From: Loxodes magnus
Lineage: Eukaryota > Ciliophora > Karyorelictea > Loxodida > Loxodidae
DNA length: 64,000 nucleotides
Direction: 5' to 3'
Assembly: GCA_946699065.1 (NCBI GenBank)
Contig: CAMPDV010001089.1
Coordinates: forward strand, 1 to 64,000
In this document: in pieces, positions 23,901 through 37,408 of the stretch
Layout of the letters: every line of letters begins with the position of its first letter
Numbering within the stretch: the stretch's first letter is position 1
Position numbers and translations under genes: made by a program
The notes under the pieces: generated by a model
The model's input: only the letters and a program-made list of their open reading frames with translations
Databases searched by the model: none
Told to the model about the DNA's origin: nothing

Positions 23901-24315
23901 GATCAATTCATTAATTCTCTGTTTTTTAGCCTATTTAAACTCTTAAGAAAAGAACAAGAACACGAAGAAAAAGCATGCATAGCAGATTTCTAGCACTTAA
24001 GAATGAGAAAATATAAAAAAGGTTTTGAATAAATATGAGAGTCGAGCACTTAGATTAAAAAAAATATAATCTAATTCTCATAGTTGACGGAAAATATTTA
24101 TTTATATATGCAATCCTAATTATGTAGAACCTAAAGAGCAGTCTAAAAATTTTCTTTATGTAAGAAAAAAATAATGATAATATTGCAGAAGAATTGCTAA
24201 TGCTGTAAGATACTACAGATATTTAAACGAAAATAATAGCAAAAATATTTAAAGTTATGACAATTGTTTTGTAATTTATATTGCACTAAAAAGGGTATAT
24301 TATATATTATTAAAA
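23901..24315. other. Unassigned stretch before SINE R4
   Basis: A plus-strand frame (ciliate code) at about 24110-24310 reads NPNYVEPKEQSKNFLYVRKK and then YCRRIANAVRYYRYL, crossed by one TGA. I do not recognise it. It could be a fragment of another decayed element. Confidence 0.25.
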
Positions 24316-24710
24316 TGGATGTCGGCTGTGGTAAGGAGAACTAGTAGGTAGTTTGATGTATTAAATACTGTATTGAGAGTCTAGATGCCATCACGGGGAA
24401 GGATAGACAAGCTCGGAAGAGACAAGTTTAACTTGCCCGAAACTTCTCACTAGCAGTATGAACGTTTGATTGACGGGCCTACAAATGACCTGATTACTAA
24501 TTTTTATATGGATTTTATTCAAGAGGACTGAAGCATTTGATTCAAGATTCGAAGATAATCTTTAGCTAACAGATTCCCAATTTGGAAAAGTTGAAGTGAC
24601 TCATTGGATGGTAAGAATGACGATAAGAAGTATGAGAACATCTTTTTTAATACTAAATAGTGATATTGAAGGGGCTGCACGCCAACGAGGTTCTACACAC
24701 TCTATAATAA
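24316..24710 (+). mobile_element. tRNA-headed SINE R4, full copy
   Basis: About 390 bases of higher GC. The head (GTCGGCTGTGG ... GAGAACTAGTAGGTAGT) resembles a tRNA A box; the B box is best seen in the copy at 63664 (ATCTCGAATGG). The body holds GAACGTTTGATTGACGGG. The 3' end is the LINE-type stem-loop GGGGCTGCACGCC-AACGA-GGTTCTAC. The ten bases TATATATTAT flank both sides (24301-24310 and 24715-24724), a target-site duplication. Sharing a tail with the REP-like LINE fits the usual SINE/LINE partnership. Confidence 0.65.
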
Positions 24711-24724
24711 TATTTATATATTAT

Positions 24725-25400
24725 ACAGAAAGAAAATTTATAAAAGGAATGAAATTTTACAAGACATAACATTTACACAATAAAGAAGGAACGAATAAAT
24801 GCTAAACAGTGAACTTAACGGAAACAAAATCTCAGTATAAAAGGGTTAAATTAGCACTATTAGATATGCCTTAAAGGAAAGAAATCAAGACGAAGACTGA
24901 AATTTAAAGATTTGAAGAAAACATTAAACTTATATACAGTAATGAATCTATTAAAGGAAGCACTATAGTTAATGAATACAATTATAAGTAAATAATATAA
25001 ATCTTAAGGTAATTAATATAAAAATATAAATAAAATAAATAATACTATACAATAATTGTTAGCTTCTCTAGACATTTCACATTTCATAATCTAATAAATT
25101 TATTAAAAATAAATAATAGAAATAATTTTATTAAAGAATATCAAAATAGTTATTAATAGATAAAATATCCTTAAAAACTATACCTTAGAAATAATACTCT
25201 TTTGACTTTTTCATTAAAAAGCAAGAATAAAAAATTAATCTAATCGAAAAAATACCTTAGTAAGTTTAAGAAAAATAATCTCAAAAAATACATATTCAGT
25301 ACAGCAACGATAATCTAACATAAAACATGAATTAAAAAGCAAAGATCAAGGATAGAAAAACTATAAAATATGTTGGGGAAGTTGATTAATAGCTAAACTA
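24725..25400. other. AT-rich stretch upstream of ORF1 remnant
   Basis: No confident gene. Lys/Gln/Asn-rich plus-strand frames without TGA occur in pieces and may be the decayed N-terminal part of the ORF1 remnant that follows. Confidence 0.3.
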
Positions 25401-25549
25401 TAATTTCCATCCATAGAAGAAACATTTAATAAGATTTAATCGTAAAAAGTAAGTAAATTGGAGAAGATTGATAAAAAATTTAATGTAGAACTTCAAATTA
25501 ATTAATTTCAAATTTCTTAATTTCAATATTAAATAAAAGAACTTTAAGT

Positions 25550-25945
25550 TAAGCAAACACTACAAAAAGAAATTATTAAAACAAAAAGAACCGACTAAAG
25601 GGAAGTGTTCCCATGGAAGTTAAGCAAAGTGACATGCATAAGTTACTCCTCAAAGAAAAAAAGAGATGTTATATGTGCTAGAAGTATCATCACTATAAAA
25701 ATGTTTATAAAATTTAATAAAAAATAAAAATACTATTTTCAAGAAATTATTTCAGATAGGCCAAATCGTACAGGAAATTGAAATAAAAAAGTCTTTCAAT
25801 AACAAAATCAGCGATTTATTCTAATTTTTTCAATCATAAACTCAATTTTAAAGGTCTAATTAAAGACAAAGAGGGTGGACTAATGAAGTTCTAAGTCACC
25901 TTTAGTTCAAGAGAACATTAACTAAAGTTTAAGAGGATTTAATGA
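25550..25945 (+). pseudogene. ORF1 (gag-like) remnant of a non-LTR retrotransposon
   Basis: A plus-strand frame (TAA/TAG = Gln) ending at TGA 25943-25945 contains a zinc-knuckle-like motif RCYMCQKYHHYKNVY at about 25664-25710. It fits Cys-x2-Cys-x4-His-x4-Cys except that the last Cys is replaced by Tyr. It is followed by a basic tail (IKILFSRNYFR ... GGLMKFQVTFSSREHQ). The layout matches the minus-strand ORF1 at 26180-27004, which points the other way, so two separate elements lie nearly end to end. Loss of the last Cys and absence of a partner RT on this strand argue for a dead copy. Confidence 0.5.
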
Positions 25946-26179
25946 TCAACTCTTTAAATTAAACACTTAATTTAGCTTTATTTAATTAAAATAACATGAA
26001 TATTTAGTTAAATTTAAAGAATAAGTATGGTAACTTTTAATAAGTACTTTTATTTTTAATTAGCTAAATTTTAGTAAATCATTTAAAAAGTTTATTATAC
26101 TCATTTAAGTCTATTTAAAATATGATTATGATTATAATAATAATAGATAAAATTGCTTAGAGGTCTTCTTGGATTTTCA

Positions 26180-27004
26180 TCAATTCTCCTCTTTCCAACC
26201 AGAATAGTCTGGTGAATAAAAAGAAAAGTTTATTGTTTCATTTCTATTTTTTCTTGTCTTAAATCTTATATTTCTCTTCTCTCTCCATCTTTCATCCATC
26301 TACCTTGCTACTATTCTTTTGGCGCTTGTCTCTTTAATTTGATAAATAGATCCTCTCTCAGTAATATGAATTCTTTCTGTCAGTCTCTTAACTCTCTAAT
26401 TAAATTCATTCTTGAATACATAAAAATTTCTGCACTATTTTTATTAGTGTCCTTTTTCTTGCAGTAATAGCACTTTCTACTCTTCATTGTATTCTGATAA
26501 ATTTTTGATCTTTTTTCAATTTCCATTTGACAATCTTGCTAGTTGTTTTAAAATTATTCTTAAATTTGATTTTGCCCCAATATTGCAATTGGTTCTGGTT
26601 ATTATGCACGTTCTGTTTATTTAATTAATTATGATTATGATCTAATTTCATTTACTATATTTACTAAGAGCAGTCAGTTTGAATATTTCAATAGGCATCC
26701 ATTTCTCTTTCTTATTTAATTAATCTATCTTTTACGTTTTCAATATTCTCTATCAATATTTAATTTTACTCCTTAAGCTTTTTAACCTCATTAAGCAAAA
26801 TTTTTACTAATTCTGAAGTTATTCAATGCTATTTCGATCCTTACTAAGATTAATTTCTTAAAGATCTTAGTCAACTGGAGTTTCTTATTGCTTTGGAGGT
26901 GTGGACATTATCTTCCTAGGTTTTGATTGTTTCTACTTTTTCTCTTCATATTCTTATTAATTTTTACCTTTCTAATTTTATTTGGTAAAAAAGCCAGGCT
27001 TCAT
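26180..27004 (-). pseudogene. ORF1 (nucleic-acid-binding protein) of a non-LTR retrotransposon, frame-shifted
   Basis: Minus strand, ATG at 27004-27002, TGA at 26182-26180. In order: a basic, Pro/Gln-rich start (MKPGFFTKQNQKGKNQQEYE, then STPPKQQETPVDQ); a coiled-coil-like segment (ELVKILLNEVKKLKEQNQIL, ENIENVKDRLIKQ); a zinc knuckle CYYCKKK-GHQQKQC (26435-26475, Cys-x2-Cys-x4-His-x4-Cys); and a basic C-terminus ending SGWKEEN. This is the classic ORF1 layout of non-LTR elements, whose product coats the RNA. The knuckle is split by a one-base loss in an A-run, and one or two more shifts lie near the coiled coil, so the copy is not translatable as one protein. Here TGA acts as the natural stop. 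Confidence 0.65.
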
Positions 27005-27045
27005 TTTTTTAATATTTTATGATTATGATTATATAAATTTAATTT

Positions 27046-27062
27046 ATAGCCGTTATTCATAA
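27046..27062 (+). promoter_or_regulatory. Conserved upstream element of copy 4
   Basis: ATAGCCGTTATTCATAA, 57 bases before the ATG at 27103. The retroelement ORF1 ends only about 40 bases upstream, so the type A gene here keeps little more than this element as its 5' flank. Confidence 0.5.
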
Positions 27063-27102
27063 ATTAAGTATAAATAGTCTGATAAAATAAAATTATAATA
27101 AA

Positions 27103-28932
27103 ATGTAAAGTGGGAGTAAATCAACTAATAACTAAAACTAAACATTAGATAACCCAAATTAATAGTCCTCTTATAATCGATAATAATAAACATCTATTAT
27201 CAAAGAAACTTAAGTAGCAGCCCAAATCCAAAACTATTTATCATAAGATTAAAACCAAAAACACAATTTGATAAATTAAACAATATCAATATAAAAGTAG
27301 TAAGAATAAGAAATAACGCTTCCAATTAAGAGATTTCATGAACACTTAAACTAAGAAGAAGAACTGTCTTAAGAATAATAAAGTGCCAAGCAGTTTAAAA
27401 GTAGTAAATAAACTTTATTTTCTAATTCTTATATTCTTCAAAATATTTGTTAGTTCCTTAAAAATAGAGACATAAGTAGACTATTATAGGTTAATTAATT
27501 TCTAAATAAGTTTAAATATTAATATAAAAAATTAGAAATAAAATAATATTCAAGTAATAAAGAATACGTTTAAAATAAAATAAACTGAACTCTCAAATAA
27601 ATTTTATAATCTGATACTAAAGTTCTGTATATTGATACTTAGAAATGATAATAAGAAAATTAAGCAAAAGAAATCTTTCAATAAATAAAAAAATGTTTAG
27701 AACTAAAATTAAATTTATTTCAAAAAGGATTTAAATTAGTATAAGAAATTAATTTACTTGAACTAAATAATTTAGATAAAACCTTTTAAGAATATATCAC
27801 AAAATGCTCAAATCTAAAAAAATTAGTTTTAAGTATTTTCAATCTTTAAGAAGAAAATTTAAATTTTTTGTAAAACTTGACTCATTTATAATCCTTAGAA
27901 GTCTAAGACATAAATAAAAAATAGATAACAGGAAAGTTTTTACTAGACTACTGTTTAGGGCTAAATTTAAAGGAACTAATTATATTTAGTGAAGAAATTA
28001 ATCAAGAAATTTTAGTATAGTACTTGAAATAAAAAGGAAGCTTATTAGAAGAAATAAACATTAACTTTTATGAGAATATTGACAAGTATATTGATTTTTG
28101 TCCTAATTTAAACAAAATTGACTCTTATCAATTAGAAAGCCCTTACGACTAATTCATATTGAAGTTAAAAAACTTTAACCTTAGCTATTTAGCAATTTAT
28201 CGAAACTTATAAATGTAAACAATATAAGAATTATTTTCTAAGTAGCATAATAAATTATAACATATTGAGATTTTTGATTGCTATAATTTTAATGATAATC
28301 AACTGATATCTTTATTGTAAAACTGTCCTAGTTTAGAATCTATTATATTGACTTCATTATAAGAACTTACTAATACATCTTTGAAGAAAATAGGAGATTA
28401 TGGATAAAATTATAAAGAAATATCTTTTAGATATGCTAGATAACTTTCTAATAAAACTCTATGTTATATTTTTGAGAATTGTAGAAAACCAATTAAATTA
28501 TCTCTTCGGGGTATGAAAAAAATGAAAAATAAGACTTTATAATCTTTGAGTTAAAACTGTAAGGAGTTAGAAATCTTAGACTTGGCATTATGTAAAATGT
28601 TAGATGAGAATTGAATAGATGAAATAGTTAAAATAAACAAATTAAAATAATTAGATTTTTATTACATTGAACTAAATAACAAAGATTTAGTATAAATAGT
28701 AACTAACTGTAAACAATTAAAAATTTTAAATATTTGCGATTCAAAGGATGTTACATAGGAAGGTTTTCCACTTTGTGATTAAGAGGGATAAGAATATCCT
28801 TTTTGAAGAAATCTTAAATATTTAAATATTAGAGGAACGTCAATAAGTGAATAATGGGCTAATAAAGTTAAATAGAAGTTTGTAAGGATGACAATTTACT
28901 ATAATGTTGAGGAAGATAGCATTCAAACTTGA
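27103..28932 (+). CDS. F-box/LRR protein, copy 4 (type A)
   Basis: 609 codons from ATG TAA AGT GGG to TGA 28930-28932, frame kept throughout. The N-terminal Gln/Ser-rich tail (about 105 residues) differs most between copies. The F-box (SNSYILQNICQFLKNRDI, then RLLQVNQFLNK) follows, then LRRs almost identical to copy 1. In-frame TGAs: 27586 and 27646 (within the possible intron 27554-27664), 28612 (LDEN-TGA-I) and 28804 (PF-TGA-RNLKYL, Tyr in types B, C and D). Expected role by family: SCF ubiquitin-ligase substrate receptor. This is the full-length reference for copy 1, whose start is off the window. Confidence 0.73.
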
Positions 28933-31900
28933 AAGAAAGTAAAGAACAATAAATATTTAATTTTATATTTTAATAAATAAAATTACTTAAAATAGCTTAT
29001 TAAGATACTTTTTATATTGCATTATAAAAAATAAGTTTTAGATAACTTTGTTCGTAATATAAGTAGAATAAAGAGATAATAATTAATGTTTTAGTTGTTA
29101 TATATAAATAAATAACTATTGAAATATTAATTGTATAGCATAATAATAAATAAAATATTTAGCTTTTGATATTAAAACATTATTTTATATATTATTTAGT
29201 TGATAATCTTTAAATTATTGAACTTAAGCTTGAAAAAGATAAAAAGGAAAACAGCTAGAGTATATAATAATGAAGTTTAATAGAGAATTGATAAGAAAAG
29301 AATAGTTTAGAAACAATAAATGACAAGTTTAGGTGCATAAATAATTTAAAAGGATGTTATAATTATGCTAAAATATTAAGTTTAAATTAAAATATCTCTT
29401 ATTATAATATAAAACTAAGCTATTATTTTAATTTGGTCTAAAATTCTTATGTAGTTATTATATAAGCTATTCTTAACTAAAAAATTAATATCTTAAATAA
29501 ATTAAAGTTTCACTTTTTACAAAAAAATAAAGAACTTAATTGATACTATTTAGAGATCGATAACATATAATTGTTTAAATTAGCAATTTTCTAGTTTGTA
29601 TTCTAATAGATTTATTAAATACGCTAATAATAATTAAATTTTAAGAATTATAAAAAATTATAAAGACCAACCTTATCAATAATCTTATAAAATCACTTTA
29701 ACCATTTTTATCTTATACATTTCTATTAAATTATTTAGCCCAATGTTTTTATTATAACCATCTCTTAAAAAATAAACTCTTAATTTTATTATATAAATTG
29801 AATTCCAAAGTTTCTCTTTCAATTATAGAATATAAAATTATTTTTGATGATAATGGTGAATAAAAATAAAATAAATTCTTATCAAATTAAGATTGTTTAA
29901 TAGTAACTAATATATATTTGTATAACTTGTTTATTTATAAAATTTATTAATCTTATTTTGCTAATTATTTTAAATAACTTCCTATATGATAGAAGTAACT
30001 TATAGCATAATACACTTAAGATTTTATAAAAAAGTAATTAATTAATATTTTTATATGCTATTTTTAATCTATTAGTCTCCATATGTTTATACTAATATTA
30101 AACGATCATATTACTATTGATTAAATACATTCATTCTAAATGTTTTTATCTTTATTGTTGATTTATTTAAAAATTAATTTATTGTAAGATGATTTACAAT
30201 TTCATATCTCAAATAAAATTTATTCTTAATGGTTTAATATTAAGAAGATAGTAGATTTTATAAAATTCCTTATAAAACAAGAGATAAAGTTAGTATTAGC
30301 TTTAATTAATATAATATCTTATTTTTAATATATTAATCACTTATTATATATTTAGTATATTTAATAAGACTTAAATTATTTACATTTTAATTAAAATTCT
30401 AATAAATCAAAATAAAACATTTATATTTTTTATTTTATTAATATTAAAAATAATTTATTATTCTTGATTGATTTTATTCTCCTTTCCATTAACTTAATTG
30501 ACTGAAGGTTAAATAAAAAGCCTAAATATCTTTGTTAATAATTAAAAATTTTATAAATTTCTCTTAATGATTTACTTTTGACCTCTTGATTTGGCCTAGT
30601 TATTGAAGTAAAGCATATTAATTAATGATATTTGAAAATGATTATGGTTTTAAGTTTTTTGTATTTTAGATATGAATTTGGAAAAAGTTAGTGACAGTAT
30701 ATTTGTTGATAGGTTGGATTAGTTGTGTTTAGAAATATATTGATAGTTATATGTATAATATGTTTAAATTTAGTAAAATGAAATATTTGAATATTACAAT
30801 ATAAATGATTTTCTAATGATTTAAACTTTGATTTTATTTATACTTTAATATTGTTGCATATCTTTTATCCAATTAAAGTAAAGAAAATAGTAGTTTAAGC
30901 ATAAATTTAAACTTAAATATCTAGATTTTGGATAGTTTGATTTAAATATATTGATTAGAGGTATTTATCGTTATAAAATCTAAATACTAGCCTTTGAATT
31001 GTAATTTTGATTTAATTGGAATGATATAAAGTTTAATAAAGTCTGATTTAAAATAATAGAATGATTTTAAATGTTTATAATAATTATAAATATACTAAGT
31101 TATAATATAGATTTGTTTAAAACTAATCAAAATATTATAACTAATACCATTAAAATTGCATAATCTGAGTTAATAAATAAATTAATAATTTAATAACTAG
31201 TTTATACTTTTATATGTCATCAAATTAATTAATTATTAACTAAACCATTATTAATATCATCACTTATATTCATCTTTATACTTAATACTATTTACATCAT
31301 ATTTTCATTTAACATTTAACTAACTTATATTTATACTACCATTGCTTAAAGAGCCAAATATTCAATATTTTTAAATTACTAATCTATTATACTAAGAGCA
31401 ATCAGCTTTAATACTAACTATTTTATCAATTAACATCTAAAAATGTAAGAAATGCTAAATATTTAAAGAAGGTATGAAGCATATCTATAAGCTAAAAGAA
31501 GTAATTAAAATAAATCTAAAAAGAGAAATTACAAAATAATAATAAAACTATTTTATAAAAGTTAAAAGCTGTAAAAATAGCAGAGTAAAGAAACATTATA
31601 ACTATTTTTAGCATTTATTACAATATTATATTTTAACTTTCAGAAAATCTAGATTTATTATTTTAAAATTAGGTTGTAAGAATATCAAACTTTTATGCAA
31701 AATTATAAAATTATATTCAAATTAAAAAACATATACAATTACAACCAATACATTAAAAATTAATAGATTAAAGATCTATTTAAGAAATTATTTTAAAAAA
31801 TTTAAAAATATTAAAAAAGTAGAATTCTCCAAGAAATTTAAATAATATACATTTAATTCTAAGAAATTTAAAATATATTTAATAGATAGTAATGTCATTA

Positions 31901-32794
31901 AAGCCTAATCAAAATCTCATAAAACTATTAAATCTTTATTAAAAAAGAAAAAAAATTAAAAAAATGGATATTTTAATTTGAAAATCTAATAAAAATATAT
32001 TTATTAAAATTAAAGATAAATGATAAGCTTGCTTTAATTACATTCAAAGAATAACACTCATTAATAAATATTTAATTTTTTAAAGTTTTTAGTGATTAAT
32101 TAATAAAATTTTTACATATTTAAGAAATTTCTCAAATTTACTCCTTTGTTTATCAAAGCAAATAATAAATAAAATTATAAGTTTATAAGATTTTTTAATT
32201 ATTTTTTTACAACTTAAAGTAGTTTAACTATTTAAAATAAAATTTTAAAAGTTTCTTATGCTTTGCTAAAATGTTTTTTTGATTCAATGTCTATATTTTT
32301 TATTATTTTTATTTTTTTTTAATCTAAATTTTTTAATATTTTATTTAGATATAAATTATATATAATTTGTATATTTATTTATAATCCTTTTTTAGTGCTT
32401 TTTCTTTTGAAGGAATTTTGAAGCTAATTAAGATTAAACTTGTTTAATAAATATTTAAAACTAAAATAATTTTAAAATTTATGCTTTAAAATATACATTT
32501 TATTAGATTAATTATATAAAATCATATTTAATGCTTTATTTAGATCTTCATTAGAATAAATAGAATTTAATAAAAAATAATCAAAAAAATTTAAATTAAA
32601 AAATACAGTTATAAGTTAATAAGTTTTAGAAGAAAAGAAAATTAGAATAAAAATTAAAACAAGAAATTAATTCTAAATTAATTATTATTTTATAAGCTAA
32701 AAGAACTTAATAAAAATAAATAATCATATTTTTAACTACTAATTTAGTTATTTTAACTCTATTTATTTTCATATTAATTTATATTTTATTATAA
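28933..32794. other. AT-rich spacer of second unit A
   Basis: Nearly identical to 1434-5270; no gene seen. Confidence 0.5.
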
Positions 32795-33168
32795 TAAATA
32801 ATAAATAAATAAATTCGATTTCAGAACGCGTAGCACTCTCGTTGGTGCACAGCTCTTTAAATTAATTTTATTTAATGTCGAAAAAATTTTATAAATCTAT
32901 CTTTCCTTATTTTCTCTTCCTACGGTATGTCCCTGTAATTTTTCCTTCCAAAGCATAGGATGCAATAAGCAATTACGGGTACATTTCCCCGACCTATGAT
33001 GAAGAAAGTTTCCTTCTGGCATTCAGAGTTCTCCAACTTGTCACATCTTCCTTCTCTTGTATTGGTTTCTCTTTTTCCGATTTAACCTCCGTCCGCGCTC
33101 ATTTTTTTGTTGCCTTGCTGGGTCTCCAAGCAGCATCTGAAGGAGAGGCTTTCAACCCTATTTAAATT
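32795..33168 (-). mobile_element. SINE-like retroelement R1 (second copy)
   Basis: Same element and same site as 5271-5640, so it was carried by duplication of the unit. On the minus strand it ends with the GAGCTG(T)GCACC ... GCTACGCG stem-loop. Small differences include a T-for-C change in the loop region. Confidence 0.65.
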
Positions 33169-35112
33169 ATGTATATAATATAATAATAAGGAGTTTAAAT
33201 ACAATTATAATTGCTATGTATATAACATAATTTAAAAAAGTTAACTATGCAAAAAGACAAGTAACTAAAATTGAAAAGTAATTAAGTTCTTATCATGAAT
33301 AAAGACTCTTTCTAAACAAATAACAAAACATTTACTATAATATAGAGTATTTTATGAATCACATTTTATTATATAGTATTCATAAATTTATTTTTAATAT
33401 AATATTAAATTAAAAGAAAAGAAAATCATAATTAGGCTATAAAAAGGCTATTTATTTTATAAACATTTTCAAAATGTTTTTTAAGAAAGTTCAGATAAAG
33501 TTGTATATTTTCTTTCTAAGCATAAAAATATTTTTTAATTCTATTATATAAAAATAAAAAAATAATCTAAATAGATATTTAAATTTAATTATTTTTGGTA
33601 TTAGGAGATATCAATATTTTATATAACCATTTTAGCTATTTCCAAACATAAACTTTTAATATTTTGACTCATTATTAAAGCATAGTTTTATTAAAAGTAG
33701 TATTAAATAGCCAGCTTTTAAGATACAATAAGAAAAGATGACATTTTAAGAAATTAAGGTTCTTTTGTGTTTATGATTTTAACTGTAAGAAATAAATTTT
33801 GAATAATTACTTAAGTTTTATTTATAAATATAATGTAAAATAAACAAAGATATTAAAATTATACTACTAAAAATTACTTAAAAGGATTTAGTAAAAAAGT
33901 AATTTAAATAGTTGCATCACTTAGATTAAATGTAAATAACTTTATCTACTCTCAATATAATATTATAAAAATTGTATTCCTGAATGTTTTATAAGAATCA
34001 TCTAGCATTAATGTAAATATTAAAATTAGCTTAGATTGATATATGTTAATTACTTAAGTTATGGTAAGTAAATTAAATGTACTTTAAGTAAATTATAATT
34101 ACTTTTTAAATTTAAGTGATTTTATTAAAAATGTTAGTAAAGTTTTTATAATAATTAAGTTAGGAATTATTGTTTAATTATTTAATATTTTATTAATAGT
34201 TATTGTAGAAAAATAAAGATTTTTAAAAATAATTATAATAAAGTACTTATTTTTAAAGTATTACTTCTATTGATATTTAGCTTATATTATTTTATAATTA
34301 GTCAACTTATATTTTGTTCTTTACAAATTTTAATTATTCATTTTTTAGTGATTCAAAGCTATTTTTATCAATTTTAAAATAGAAAGTCTCTTCATTTTTT
34401 ATAATAAAGTAACTTATTAGGCTTCTATAGAGTAAGAGATAAATATTATTAAATACTAAAACTTAAATATTTCTACACTTTATTTTCAATTTAAATAAAC
34501 ATTTAAAAAAGAGATTTTCCTATTAAGTTTAATCTATTTAAGATAGTTTTAAATATTCTTTCCTATTATAAGGATTCTTCCTTTTATTACAATTATTACA
34601 ATTATATCTTTTATTTTCCTATATTATCTCAAACTATCATATTTATTTTCACTATTATATTATATTCAAACTTTTCTTCTCTCAGGCCAATATCAAAACG
34701 TTCTAATCAATTTAGCTAGAAGGTTTTAAATATAAACAATAGCATGAAAGAACCATTTTTTAAGCTTCTAATTCCTAACTTCAGTCGAAATCAACTGATA
34801 GAGCAAAAACTTGCTTCATCTATTTGGAACAAGAAATTCAAACAGTACAAGATGAAAATTTGAAAATACAATTAGGGTAACCTGATTTGAACAGTTGTAG
34901 ATATCGAAAAATAAAAATTAAAGTATAATTAGAAATGTTTAAATTAAATTAATTAATGATTTCATGAAGTAGAAAATCTAAATAGAGACTCAAAAAAAGA
35001 AATTGAAGATAAGAAGTTTTACTTTCTTATTATATAAAGAGCTAAATATTGATAAGCAATCAAAGCTGAATCATTATAATAAACTATTATTATTATATAT
35101 ATTAATTTTAAA
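33169..35112. other. AT-rich spacer, 3' part of second unit A
   Basis: Nearly identical to 5641-7594; no gene seen. Confidence 0.45.
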
Positions 35113-35421
35113 TAGAGATGAGCAATCCTCCAACTGAGATTTACTTTAAATACTGTACCAAGAAATACCATGAGCGAAGAACCGAAAAAGAATCTCATAG
35201 AAGCCAAGAGAAGATAAAACTGAAGAAGCATTAAGTAAAATTTAAGATGAAAGATGCCAGATATATTAACATCTCTTCAGGAGAATTCAAATCATGGCCT
35301 AAAGAAGACAAGTCATACAAAGGAATGTTTGCGCTTTGGAAGACTTCAGCAAAGAGATATTTAAATATTAAAAATCTTTATTAAAGAACTGCATGCCATT
35401 GGGGTGTTACGTGCTCTATAA
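35113..35421 (+). mobile_element. SINE-like retroelement R2 (third copy)
   Basis: Same element as 7595-7900, with the stem-loop GAACTGCATGCC-ATTG-GGGTG before its AT tail. A 70-codon minus-strand frame overlapping its start is a shadow. Confidence 0.6.
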
Positions 35422-35510
35422 TCTTATTTATTAATTTATATAATTTAAACAGTTTATTATACTAATTTAAATCTATTTAAAATATGATTATGATTATATA
35501 AATTATAAAT

Positions 35511-35527
35511 ATAGCCGTTATTCATAA
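35511..35527 (+). promoter_or_regulatory. Conserved upstream element of copy 5
   Basis: ATAGCCGTTATTCATAA, 59 bases before the ATG at 35570. Confidence 0.5.
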
Positions 35528-35569
35528 TTTAAGTATAAATAGTCTGATAAAATAAAAAATTATAATAAA

Positions 35570-37408
35570 ATGCAAAGCAGGACTGATTAATCAACTAGTA
35601 GCTAAAACTATACACCAAATAGTTCAAATTGCTAATCCTCTTCTGATCGATAATAAGAAGAATCTAATAAGAATCTCAAAGAAACTTAAGTAATAGCCCA
35701 AATTTAAAAGGATTTAACTTAAGACTAAAAATAAAAAATTAGTTAAATAAATTAAAAAGAATCAATAGAAGATTAAAAAGACTAAGAAATAACGCTTCAA
35801 ATGAAGAGAATTCATGAACACTTAAACTAAGAACAATAACTGTCTTAAGAATAATAACATATTAAGCAGTTTAAAAGTAATAAATAAACTTTATTTTCTA
35901 ATTCTTATATTCTTCAAAATATTTGTTAGTTCCTTAAAAATATAGACATTTGTAGATTACAATTAGTTAATAAATTTCTAAATAAGTTTAAGTATTAATA
36001 TAAAAAGTTAGAAATAAAACAATATTCAAGTAATAAAGACTATGTTTAAAATAAAATAAACTGAACTCTCAAACAAATATTATAATCTGATACTAAAATT
36101 TTATATATTGATATTTAGAAATGATAAGAAGAAAATTAAGCAGAAGAAATCTTTCAAGAAATAAAAAAATGCTTAGAACTAAAATTAAATTTATTTCAAA
36201 AAGGATTTAAATTAGTATAAGAAATTCATTTACTTGAACTAATTAATTTAGATAAAACCTTTTAAGAATATATCACAAAATGCTCAAATATAAGAAAACT
36301 AGTTTTAATTGTTTTTAATCTTTAAGAAGAAAATTTAAACTTTTTGTAAAGCTTGACTCATTTATAATCCTTAGAAATAGAAAACAGAAATTAGGAATCA
36401 ATAACAGGAAAGTTTTTACTAGACTATTGTTAAGGATTGAATTTAAAGGAACTAATTATATTTAGTGAAGGAATTAATCAAGAAATGTTATTATAATATT
36501 TGAAATAAAAAGGAAACTTGCTAGAAGAAATAAATATTAACCATAATAGAGATATGGACAAGTATATTGATTTTTGTCCTAATTTAAACAAAATTAACTA
36601 ATGTTATATAAAAATTTCTTACGACTAATTCATATTAAAGTTAAAAAACTTTAAACTTAGTAGTTTAAAAATTTTTTAAAGCTTATAAGCAGAAACAATA
36701 TAAGAATTATTTTCTAAGTAGCATAATAATTTATAGCATATTGAGATTTATACCTGCAATAATTTTAATGATAATTACCTGATATCTTTATTGTAAAACT
36801 GTCCTAATTTAAAATCTATTAAATTAAATTAATTATATAAACTTACTAATACATCTTTGAAGAAAATAGGAGATTATGGATAAAATTATAAAGAAATATC
36901 CTTTAATTCTGTTAGATAACTTTCTAATGAAACTCTATGTTATATTTTTGAGAATTGTAGAAAACTAACTAAATTATCTCTTTGGGACATGGAAGAACTA
37001 AAAAATATGACTTTACATTCTATGAGTTAAAACTGTAAGGAGTTAGAAAGTTTAGACTTGCTATTTTGCAAAATGTTAGATGAGAATTGAATAGATGAAA
37101 TAGTTAAAATAAACAAATTAAAATAATTATACTTTTTCAAAACTTAACTAAATACTAAAGATATAGTATAAATAGTAACTAACTGTAAACATTTACAATT
37201 TTTAAATATTTCGGATTCATAGGATGTTACATAGGAAGGCTTTCCAATTTTTGACTAAGATGGATAAGAATATCCTTTTTATAGAAATCTTAAATATTTA
37301 GATATTGAAGGAACGTCAATAAGCGAATAATGGGCTAATTAACTTAAATAGAAGTTCGTAAGGATGACAGTTATTCATAATGTTGAGGAATATAGCAAAC
37401 AAACTTGA
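35570..37408 (+). CDS. F-box/LRR protein, copy 5 (type B, intact frame)
   Basis: 612 codons from ATG CAA AGC AGG to TGA 37406-37408. It matches copy 2 but lacks the three single-base insertions, so it is the best reference for type B. Gln/Ser/Glu-rich tail 1-105; F-box about 107-146 (SYILQNICQFLKNIDICRLQ, then VNKFLNK); LRRs from about residue 190, e.g. CSNIRKLVLI, NCPNLKSIKL, NCRKLTKLSLWDM, NCKELESLDL and NCKHLQFLNI. In-frame TGAs at 36062 and 36122 lie within the possible intron 36030-36140; 37088 is LDEN-TGA-I at codon 507. If that TGA is the true stop, the protein after splicing would be about 469 residues and lack the last LRRs. Role inferred from family: SCF substrate receptor. Confidence 0.75.
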
